Origin: Nitrospira japonica
GTDB taxonomy: Bacteria > Nitrospirota > Thermodesulfovibrionia > UBA6902
NCBI GenBank assembly: GCA_020723105.1
Contig: DYJL01000005.1
Location: 95,293-159,292, forward strand
Direction: 5' to 3'
Length of the DNA stretch: 64,000 nucleotides
This document shows, piece by piece, positions 55,808 to 62,871 of the stretch. The notes under the pieces were generated by a model, which was not told where the DNA came from, searched no databases, and saw only the letters and a program-made list of their open reading frames with translations. A program made the position numbers and the translations under genes. The number at the start of each line of letters is the position of its first letter. Position 1 is the stretch's first letter.

Positions 55808-55943
55808 CGTAATCCTTCAGTGAAGGGTGCAATACTACTGAAACTGTCATTCCCGCAAGCGAAGCGCGTCGGGAATCCTCTTGGAAGAAGATTCCGGACA
55901 AGCCGGAATGACGTCAGTCACCACCCTTCAGTGAAGGATTACG
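55808..55943. mobile_element. MITE-like element, copy A
   Basis: Terminal inverted repeats of 22 nt with one mismatch (CGTAATCCTTCAGTGAAGGGTG at 55808-55829 and 55922-55943). Core: GCAATACTACTGAAACTGTCATTCCCGC, GCGCGTCGGGAAT, ATTCCGGACAAGCCGGAATGAC. Same element as 25897-25999. It fills the 303-nt gap upstream of the receiver-Lon gene; the remaining 50 nt are AT-rich (TATAAAAT just before the ATG). Confidence 0.8.
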
Positions 55944-55998
55944 CTATGTATGATATTATTCTTTATATTCATATACACAATCTTATAAAATAATCCCA

Positions 55999-58005
55999 AT
56001 GAAATTCTTCAGAAAATCAGAAGACAGCGAATCCCGGGATTCAATATTAGAAGAGCTGCAGGAGAAGATCAAAGACGCTCAACTGCCTGCTCAGATTGAA
56101 CAGGTTGCCGGGAAGGAAATAGGGCTGTTACAGAAGATGAGTCCCTCTGTAGCGGAATACACTATCGGCCTGTCTTATATTGATTACCTCATTGGTTTAC
56201 CCTGGAACAAAAAAACAGAAGACAATCTTGACATAGAAAGGGCGGCGAAGATTTTAGATGAAAGGCATTATGGACTGACAGAAATCAAGGAAAGGATACT
56301 TGAACATCTTGCAGTAAAAATACTGGTAGCCCACAAAAAGCCCCGCATACTCGTGGTTGATGATGAGCAGATAGTTCTGAAAAATCTGGATCATGCCTTC
56401 AGGAAAGATGGGTATGCTGTAATGACTGCCGGCAGCGGCGCTGAGGCCGTTAAAAAGCTGGATGATTTCGACTTTGACATTGTAATTACGGACCTTAAAA
56501 TGGAAGGAATCAGCGGGCTTGATGTTATGGAAAAGGCAAAGCACAAATATGCTGATACGCAGGTTATTATGATGACCGGCTATGCCTCTGTAGATTCTGC
56601 TGTTGATTCCATGAAGAGGGGAGCATTCCATTATATTGCAAAACCTTTCAAGATTGATGAAATGCGTGAGACTGTAATAAGAGCGCTTGAGAAAAAACTT
56701 TCAAAAAGGTCCACAAAGGGTTCGGTCCTCTGTTTCGCCGGGCCGCCCGGTACAGGCAAGACCTCTCTGGGCAGGGCGATTGCTGATGCTCTCGACAGAA
56801 AGTTTGCAAGAATTTCATTGGGCGGAATAAAAGATGAGGCTGAGATAAGAGGGCACAGAAGGACTTATGCCGGGGCCCTGCCCGGACGCATTATTGATGA
56901 GATTAACAGACTGGGGTCCTCCAATCCAGTGCTTATGCTTGATGAGCTTGACAAGATAGGACATGATTTTAAGGGGGATCCTTCGTCGGCATTGCTTGAA
57001 GTCCTCGATCCGGAGCAGAACCGTAATTTTATTGACCACTATCTTGATGTGCCTTTTGATCTTTCGAGCGTTATGTTTATCGTAACGGCAAATATCGCTG
57101 ACAATATTCAGGAGGCCCTCAGAGACCGTATGGAGGTCATAGAGTTTTCAGGATATACTGAGGATGAGAAGGTGAAGATTGCCCTCAGATATCTTGTACC
57201 GAAACAGATACATGAAAAGGGCCTCTCAGAGTATCCGCCTGAATTTGCAAGCGAGGCAGTTTTAAAGATCATACAGGAACATACACATGAGGCGGGCATA
57301 AGAAATCTTGAGAGACAGATTGCTGCTGTCTGCAGAAAGATAGCTTCTGACTTTGTCCATCATCATGAAGGAAAAGATATTAAGGTGACGCCGGATATGA
57401 TTGAGAAATACCTCGGCCCCGGAAAATATTATTTTGAAGTAGCGGATGAAAAAAACCGCGTGGGCGTTACCACAGGCCTTGTCTGGACCGAGGTTGGAGG
57501 AGCCATTATTTTTGTTGAGGCTGCAAAAATGAAGGGCAAAGGCGAGCTCATATTGACAGGTTCATTAGGTAATGTTATGCGCGAATCGGCGCAGGCTGCT
57601 TTAAGTTATATACGGAGCAATGCGGCGTCTTTAAACATTGATGAGAATTTCTTTGAATCTCAGGACCTCCATGTCCACGTCCCTGCTGGGGCCATTCCAA
57701 AAGACGGGCCTTCGGCCGGGACAACCATTGCAATTGCGCTCATATCCCTGTTAACCGGAAAACCTGCGAGGAGGGATGTGGCGGTTTCAGGTGAAATAAC
57801 ATTAAGCGGGAGAGTGCTGCCGGTCGGAGGAATAAAGGAAAAACTTCTCGCTGCGCGCAGGGCCGGGGTGAAGTCAGTAATCCTGCCGTTAAAAAATAAG
57901 GTGGATATTGATAACTTGTCAGGTGATGTCAGGAAGGATATTGATATCAGGATGGTTGACAGGATAGAGGATATGGTTGATCTCGTTCTGGTGGAAAACA
58001 TTTGA
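55999..58005 (+). CDS. receiver-Lon protease fusion (LonR-like)
   Basis: 668 residues. 1-110: remnant of the Lon helical region (LPWNKKTEDNLDIERAAKILDERHYGLTEIKERILEHLAVKIL); no LAN substrate domain. 116-235: intact receiver domain, acid pair D121-D122, phosphoacceptor D165, T193, K215. 240-440: Lon AAA+ with Walker A GPPGTGKTS (K254) and LMLDELDKIG. C-terminal Lon protease with catalytic S572 (KDGPSAGTT) and K615 (GGIKEKLL). So both enzyme halves look active and the receiver sits where the substrate-engaging helical linker meets the motor. No Shine-Dalgarno before ATG 55999. Convergent with a receiver gene and histidine kinase. Phosphorylation-gated proteolysis is inferred. Confidence 0.9.
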   Translation: MKFFRKSEDSESRDSILEELQEKIKDAQLPAQIEQVAGKEIGLLQKMSPSVAEYTIGLSYIDYLIGLPWNKKTEDNLDIERAAKILDERHYGLTEIKERILEHLAVKILVAHKKPRILVVDDEQIVLKNLDHAFRKDGYAVMTAGSGAEAVKKLDDFDFDIVITDLKMEGISGLDVMEKAKHKYADTQVIMMTGYASVDSAVDSMKRGAFHYIAKPFKIDEMRETVIRALEKKLSKRSTKGSVLCFAGPPGTGKTSLGRAIADALDRKFARISLGGIKDEAEIRGHRRTYAGALPGRIIDEINRLGSSNPVLMLDELDKIGHDFKGDPSSALLEVLDPEQNRNFIDHYLDVPFDLSSVMFIVTANIADNIQEALRDRMEVIEFSGYTEDEKVKIALRYLVPKQIHEKGLSEYPPEFASEAVLKIIQEHTHEAGIRNLERQIAAVCRKIASDFVHHHEGKDIKVTPDMIEKYLGPGKYYFEVADEKNRVGVTTGLVWTEVGGAIIFVEAAKMKGKGELILTGSLGNVMRESAQAALSYIRSNAASLNIDENFFESQDLHVHVPAGAIPKDGPSAGTTIAIALISLLTGKPARRDVAVSGEITLSGRVLPVGGIKEKLLAARRAGVKSVILPLKNKVDIDNLSGDVRKDIDIRMVDRIEDMVDLVLVENI

Positions 58006-58007
58006 TC

Positions 58008-58388
58008 TCATCCAGCCTTTAACTCCTTTGCCGCTCTATGAACAACCTCTCTTAGCTCTTCAACCCTGAAAGGTTTTATGATGAAATCAAAAGCCCCTTT
58101 CCTGAACGCCTCCTCAGAGGTCTCTTTCTTGCCGAAACCCGTGATGATTATTACCCGGACATCAGGGTAGCTGGTTTTGGCAAATTCCAGTATCTGTATG
58201 CCGTCAACAATTCCCATCATGAGATCAGTGATAATAATATCGAAATGTTTATTACTCAGTTCTTCAATAGCAAGCGAGCCTCTGGTAAAAGTCTCTACAA
58301 CGAAATCTTCCTTTTCCAGAAGACGTTTGAGTCTTTTGCCGACAATTGGTTCATCATCGATTATCATTACATGAAGTTTATCACCCAT
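58008..58388 (-). CDS. stand-alone receiver (response regulator) protein
   Basis: 126 residues: D11-D12 acid pair, phosphoacceptor D55, T83, K105. No output domain. Its end (GAFDFIIKPFRVEEL) resembles the receiver of the adjacent Lon fusion (GAFHYIAKPFKIDEM). Its ATG follows the kinase stop directly (TAAATG). It may be a phosphate relay or sink between the kinase and the Lon receiver. Confidence 0.92.
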   Translation of the reverse strand: MGDKLHVMIIDDEPIVGKRLKRLLEKEDFVVETFTRGSLAIEELSNKHFDIIITDLMMGIVDGIQILEFAKTSYPDVRVIIITGFGKKETSEEAFRKGAFDFIIKPFRVEELREVVHRAAKELKAG

Positions 58389-60125
58389 TTAACCCCTACC
58401 CACTGCCACTGGACCCTGATTTTCCTCTTCATAGAGCGGGAATCTTATAGTGAATGTGGTGCCTTTGCCGACCTCGCTTCTGACGCTGATATCACCGAAA
58501 TGTTTTTCAACAAGACTGCGGGCCACAGCCAGCCCCAGTCCGGTCCCTGCCCCATGCTGCTTTGTGGTATAGAAAGGCTCAAAAATATTTTTCAGCTCTT
58601 TCTCCGGTATCCCGCAGCCGGTATCGCTTATCTCGATGATAATGAATTTTTCATTTACGTCAGGTTTGGCATAGATGGTAAGTTCACCGGATTCCTTCAT
58701 CGCATGGATGGCGTTTACCATTATGTTGACAAATATTTCTTCGAGTTTATTCTGGTTGCCTTTAATGAAGACAGGAATTTTATGAATATCTTTTTTTAAT
58801 TGTATGTGTGAAACCTTCAACTGGTTTGCGACGAGGTTGATGGATTCGGCAAGTGCATTGATAATATCCAGTTTTTCCATTACAGCAGACTTGCGCGTAC
58901 CTACAAAATCGAGCAGTTCCTCAATGATGTGCTTTGCGCGTTCACTTTGCGTAACTATATCCTGTATATGCTCCTTGAGTTCTTCAGTGGAAAGCTCATT
59001 AAGGTCTTCTTTCATTGTCTCTGCTGTAAGGGAGATGTTGTTGAGCGGATTGTTCAGTTCATGGGCGACTCCTGAGACAAGAAATCCGAGAGAGGCCCTT
59101 TTTTCTGCTTCCATATGCTGTTCATGGAGGAGTTCAAGGCTTTTTTCCAGAGAATGATGGGTAAGCTGCAGATTGTCCAGCATTGTATTAAAAGAGACTG
59201 CGAGGGTATATGTTTCGTCATGCTCTTTCAGGGGTGCCCTGAGTGACGAGTCGCCTTCAGCTATCTTCTTTGTAATTTCCGTCAGTCTGATTATCGGGGC
59301 TACTATATATGAAGCAGTCTTATATACAAGGAGCGGCCCGATGGCGCAGAGTAAAATGAGCGCCATAAACATGAAACGTTGTGTCTTTGTAAAAAACCAG
59401 GCAATGTGCTGTCTTTCACGCTGTGCGATTCTGACAGTGGTTTCTTCGAGGTTGTCTCCGGCAATCTGGAGTTCACGAATAACCGAATCACTTTTTTCAT
59501 AACTTGCAAAGAGGCTGCGTACTGCTTCGACATATGGAATGCATTCATAGCAGGACGGAATTAAATCCTTCAATTGGAAGAGGGCCCGGTCCAGTTTTGA
59601 AAAGGAATCCCGGTCCCGAAAGAGCATATAGTTTTTCTCCAGACGCCTGAGGTTGAGAATAAAATTCAGGGAAAGCCCTGCTGAAAGTTTTCCGGTCGTT
59701 GCATAATTTTCCAGTTTTTTCCCTTGCTCCCGGACTTGCTCAATGCTGTTTATCTCCTGCCGGAAATTATCATGAAGCCTTTCCGTGAGGGCTGTATAAT
59801 TCGTTGCAGTCTCGTTCAACAGCAGGAAGTCATTTTTACCTATTTCATCAATGGTTGCCGGCGGTATTATTTTTATCGAACGGTTAAGAGCATTAATACT
59901 GGCAATAAGATAATTAAAATAGTCGGTATCCTTATAATGCAAATAATTTTTTTCATTGCGTCTGACCTCGAGGACATTTTCTCTCAAGTCATCTGCAATT
60001 TGTACGTAACCATGCCTGTCTTTTACATCGTTTATATATTCGTAGGTCCATAAACTGCCAAAGAGGGCAATGAGGGCGGGGATCGAGATGCCGATGATCA
60101 TCTTATGCCAGATTTTTAATTGCAT
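58389..60125 (-). CDS. membrane histidine kinase with periplasmic helical sensor
   Basis: 578 residues: TM1 (about 9-27), periplasmic helical region of about 210 residues resembling HBM-type ligand domains (LRENVLEVRRNEKNYL, LRRLEKNYMLFRDRDSF), TM2 (about 251-275), HAMP, HisKA with phospho-His H355 (SGVAHELNNPLNNI), HATPase (DTGCGIPEKE, GAGTGLGLAVARSL). No PAS domain. Coupled with the receiver gene downstream; likely also the donor for the receiver-Lon protein. Confidence 0.9.
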   Translation of the reverse strand: MQLKIWHKMIIGISIPALIALFGSLWTYEYINDVKDRHGYVQIADDLRENVLEVRRNEKNYLHYKDTDYFNYLIASINALNRSIKIIPPATIDEIGKNDFLLLNETATNYTALTERLHDNFRQEINSIEQVREQGKKLENYATTGKLSAGLSLNFILNLRRLEKNYMLFRDRDSFSKLDRALFQLKDLIPSCYECIPYVEAVRSLFASYEKSDSVIRELQIAGDNLEETTVRIAQRERQHIAWFFTKTQRFMFMALILLCAIGPLLVYKTASYIVAPIIRLTEITKKIAEGDSSLRAPLKEHDETYTLAVSFNTMLDNLQLTHHSLEKSLELLHEQHMEAEKRASLGFLVSGVAHELNNPLNNISLTAETMKEDLNELSTEELKEHIQDIVTQSERAKHIIEELLDFVGTRKSAVMEKLDIINALAESINLVANQLKVSHIQLKKDIHKIPVFIKGNQNKLEEIFVNIMVNAIHAMKESGELTIYAKPDVNEKFIIIEISDTGCGIPEKELKNIFEPFYTTKQHGAGTGLGLAVARSLVEKHFGDISVRSEVGKGTTFTIRFPLYEEENQGPVAVGRG

Positions 60126-60164
60126 ACATTTCCCCGGTCATTAATGATACATTATTTCCGTTAC

Positions 60165-60219
60165 TCGTGTCTGTTATCCGTGTCCGTTGATTTTTTTACG
60201 GACACGCTAAACGGACACG
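60165..60219. repeat. 13-nt-period inverted repeat, possible terminator
   Basis: CGTGTCYGTT units repeated at 13-nt spacing, with inverse ACGGACACG units on the right. The core CGTGTCCGT/ACGGACACG (60179-60206) makes a 9-bp hairpin with a T7 run in its loop. It fills the gap between the kinase and nhaD. Confidence 0.6.
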
Positions 60220-60230
60220 ATTCACGTCTT

Positions 60231-61511
60231 TTAATGTAACAACCTGTACTGTACTATGTACGCCGCAGCTCCAGCGAAATATCCAACAAAGGCAAGCGGC
60301 CCGATGCGGCGCGCGTACCAGAAAAACTCAATCTTCTCCAGACCCATTGCAGCCACTCCCGCGGCTGAACCGATAATCAGGATTGAACCGCCGGTGCCCG
60401 CGCAGTAAGCCATAAACTCCCAGAGAAAGGAATCCGGAGGAAACTGCGAAAGCGGGTACATGCCCATTGAAGCAGCCACGAGCGGGATATTGTCCACAAT
60501 TGCTGACACAAGTCCTATAATAATGACGATCAGCGACTGATTGCCGAGTTTTACGTCAAGCCACTGGGCCAGAGCAGGGAGCATGCCGTTGGCAGAAAGC
60601 GTAGCCACTGCAAGCAGTATGCCGATGAAGAACACCACTGACGCCATATCAATGCGCTTGAGGGCCTTGGCCAGCCTGAGATGGTCTTTCTCTTCATCGG
60701 GTTTGTTGCGATGAAGGATGTTTCCCACAAACCAGAGAACGCCAAGCGCCAGCAGGATACCGAGGTATGGAGGCAGATGTGTAATAGCCTTAAATATCGG
60801 GACAAAGATCAGGGCCCCCATACCCATGAAGAACATTAGGTTCTTTTCGAACTGCGAGGTGGTTGTGGCGCCGTTTTCGACCTTATCCGGGGGCACGACG
60901 TCTCCCTTGAGAATGAAAGAGGCTATGATTAGAGGGACCAGTAAATTGACCATGGAAGCAATCCAGGTAGTCTTCATTATATTGACTGTTGTGACCTGTC
61001 CGCCGATCCAGAGCATGGTAGTCGTAACGTCGCCGATGGGTGACCATGCGCCGCCGGCGTTGGCGGCAATCACGATAATACCCGCGAAGAAGAGGCGTTG
61101 TTTATGGTCTTTAAGCAGGCGTTTCATCAGTGCGACCATAACAATGGTGGTGGTCATGTTGTCAAGGATCGAAGAGAGATAGAAGGTGATAAAGCCGATG
61201 ATCCAGAGCAGGCTCGTCAGCTTTGTAGCCTTGATGCGCTCGGTGATGACCTCAAAGCCGCCGTGCGCGTCGGTGACCTCGACAATGGTCATGGCGCAGA
61301 TAAGGAAGAAAACAATGGCTGCAGTCTCAGCCAGCTTCTCCGTGAGCTGATGGATAACGCCTTCAACGCCGAGGGGGCTGGCGAAGGAGTAAAGGGTCCA
61401 CATCAGCCCCGCGGCAAGAAGCGCTGTGGCGGATTTGTTGATCTTGATCGGGTGTTCGAGCGCGATCATCGAATAGGCGAGAACGAATACGACTGCTACC
61501 ATGGTCATCAT
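60231..61511 (-). CDS. nhaD: NhaD-type Na+/H+ antiporter
   Basis: 426 residues with about 11-12 membrane segments; FITFYLSSILDNMTTTIVMVALMKRL, ANAGGAWSPIGDVTTTMLWIGGQV and SAIVDNIPLVAASMGMYP match NhaD of the ion transporter superfamily. AAGGAGG before ATG 61511. First of a run of minus-strand genes with carbonic anhydrase and SLC13 transporter upstream. Confidence 0.9.
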   Translation of the reverse strand: MMTMVAVVFVLAYSMIALEHPIKINKSATALLAAGLMWTLYSFASPLGVEGVIHQLTEKLAETAAIVFFLICAMTIVEVTDAHGGFEVITERIKATKLTSLLWIIGFITFYLSSILDNMTTTIVMVALMKRLLKDHKQRLFFAGIIVIAANAGGAWSPIGDVTTTMLWIGGQVTTVNIMKTTWIASMVNLLVPLIIASFILKGDVVPPDKVENGATTTSQFEKNLMFFMGMGALIFVPIFKAITHLPPYLGILLALGVLWFVGNILHRNKPDEEKDHLRLAKALKRIDMASVVFFIGILLAVATLSANGMLPALAQWLDVKLGNQSLIVIIIGLVSAIVDNIPLVAASMGMYPLSQFPPDSFLWEFMAYCAGTGGSILIIGSAAGVAAMGLEKIEFFWYARRIGPLAFVGYFAGAAAYIVQYRLLH

Positions 61512-61540
61512 TAGATTGGTCCTCCTTTTAGTTCGTTAAA

Positions 61541-61603
61541 AGGTTGAAAAGTTGAAAAGTTCAAAAAAACTATTCAACTTTACAACGTTCAACTGTTCAA
61601 CGT
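61541..61603. repeat. heptad/octad array pair left of the four-helix-bundle gene
   Basis: GTTGAAAA units (61543-61560) face TTCAACTT/TTCAACG units (61573-61603). Same word family as the array at 62026-62060. Confidence 0.75.
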
Positions 61604-61608
61604 TATTC

Positions 61609-61998
61609 TTAATGTTTTTGTCTCTTTGAATTCATAGGCACAAGATATTTTATAAAGTTGTTCATCATTCCTGAGAGTTTTAGGCATTCGTTTTTTGTTT
61701 TAGAAAAGTCGTCCACTGTTACATAGTTCTGATCACAAGCAACATACAGCAGTGATCTGACTTCGCTGCATGATCCTTTTGCTATATAAAGAAACTGTAT
61801 AAACTCTTTGTTTGAGCCACGTTCAAAACCTTCCGCAATATTAGTCATAATAGAAACAGATGCCCTTTTCATTTGATCACAAAGCGAAAAATCTTTTGAA
61901 AATCTGTCTTTTTTAGTGAAAGCATATATTAACCTTACAAGTTCCCTTGCATTCTTCCAGATATTCAACTCCTCAAAACTCTTAACAGTCTTACTCAT
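61609..61998 (-). CDS. four-helix bundle (S23/IVS-type) protein
   Basis: A 129-residue protein: FEELNIWKNARELVRLIYAFT, QMKRASVSIMTNIAEGFERGSNKEF. This is the family found in 23S rRNA intervening sequences and the accessory proteins of diversity-generating retroelements, also common as a free gene. No retroelement or rRNA is nearby. It is enclosed by related heptad arrays on both sides. Confidence 0.85.
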   Translation of the reverse strand: MSKTVKSFEELNIWKNARELVRLIYAFTKKDRFSKDFSLCDQMKRASVSIMTNIAEGFERGSNKEFIQFLYIAKGSCSEVRSLLYVACDQNYVTVDDFSKTKNECLKLSGMMNNFIKYLVPMNSKRQKH

Positions 61999-62025
61999 AA
62001 CTTCGTCCCCTCTGATTTTTTGTTT

Positions 62026-62060
62026 AACCTTTCAACTTTTCAACTATTCAACCTTCAACT
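62026..62060. repeat. heptad/octad array overlapping the end of the LCIB-like gene
   Basis: CAACTTTT, CAACTATT, CAACCTT units; read on the minus strand they encode the terminal QLKVE of the carbonic anhydrase-like protein with its TAG stop. Confidence 0.75.
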
Positions 62061-62760
62061 GTATTTGTTTCCCATTCACCACCGCATAAAACGCTGCAGG
62101 CCAGACATAATTAGTGTCAGGACCGTTTATCTGTATGCCTGTTATCACTGCGTAGTCGCTTTTTTTGATATCAACGACTTTATTTATTGTGGTTTCGAGA
62201 TCTGTCTGGATAGCATTCAGCGTTGTTTTTGTAAGCTCAAAAAGGTCCGGGATATGGCCATAAGGGATTTCCCGTAAAAGTCTCATCCTGATAAGACTCT
62301 GTTCAACATCTTCATTGTCCATTGTAAGATTCACCTTGCCGCTTACCATTTCCTTTTGAAAGGCGGCAAGCGCTCCGCAGGCCGTGGATTCACCGGCACG
62401 GCCTTCCCGTTTGCACACGCCTATCCGTCCCTCTTCATTAATCGCAACATGGGGCAGGGCGTAGAACACATAGCGCTCTTTGCCGTCTTTAATAGGCGCA
62501 TGATGCATTGCCGCTGCCAATCCGGTCTTTCCCGCGAAGAACATCCCGGCAAGACTTGAGAAATTAAATGCCTCTCCCCACATATACTTGATAACGCTTC
62601 TTATGGACTGTGAGATTTCGTCTCTGCAGATACACTTTCCGGCAATCGTGTTTTCATTATTGAATCCCAATTGCGTGAGAGCCTCATATGTTCTCTTGAC
62701 GAATTCGATTTCGGTGTATGTCTTGTCGAAATATTTTTTCAGTATGTTTTCAAAACTCAT
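62044..62760 (-). CDS. LCIB-like theta-class carbonic anhydrase
   Basis: 238 residues related to limiting-CO2-inducible protein B. Cys43-x-Cys45-Arg46-Asp47-Glu48 (GKCICRDE), His104 (ALPHVAINEEG) and Cys128 (STACGAL) match the Cys-Cys-His zinc site and the Asp/Arg pair of theta carbonic anhydrases. Start ATG 62760 follows GGAGG; a longer frame to 62805 exists. Gene order nhaD, four-helix protein, this gene, SLC13 transporter suggests a bicarbonate-handling set, useful for a CO2-fixing WL organism (inference). Confidence 0.8.
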   Translation of the reverse strand: MSFENILKKYFDKTYTEIEFVKRTYEALTQLGFNNENTIAGKCICRDEISQSIRSVIKYMWGEAFNFSSLAGMFFAGKTGLAAAMHHAPIKDGKERYVFYALPHVAINEEGRIGVCKREGRAGESTACGALAAFQKEMVSGKVNLTMDNEDVEQSLIRMRLLREIPYGHIPDLFELTKTTLNAIQTDLETTINKVVDIKKSDYAVITGIQINGPDTNYVWPAAFYAVVNGKQIQLKVE

Positions 62761-62778
62761 AGAGACTCTTTCCTCCAC

Positions 62779-62850
62779 TGTCGTTGCGAGCCAAAGGCGA
62801 AGCAATCTTGTCTTTGAGATTGCTTCGGGACTTTGTCCCTCGCAATGACA
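62779..62850. repeat. TGTCGTTGCGAG-family interspersed palindrome
   Basis: TGTCGTTGCGAGCCAAAGGCGAAGCAATC with the inverse GATTGCTTCGGGAC...CCTCGCAATGACA. Sits between the SLC13 and carbonic anhydrase genes; immediately to its right are TTCACTA-type heptad units that contain the SLC13 stop codon. Confidence 0.8.
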
Positions 62851-62871
62851 TATTTCCCTGTTTACTGTTCA

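Noticed and set aside
61609..61998. Diversity-generating retroelement accessory gene (avd)
   Set aside because: Family fits loosely but there is no reverse transcriptase or template/variable repeat in the window.
14230..62850. CRISPR arrays among the TGTCATTGCGAG and TGTCATTCC repeats
   Set aside because: Copies are dispersed singly as palindromes in gaps, with no regular spacers and no cas genes.
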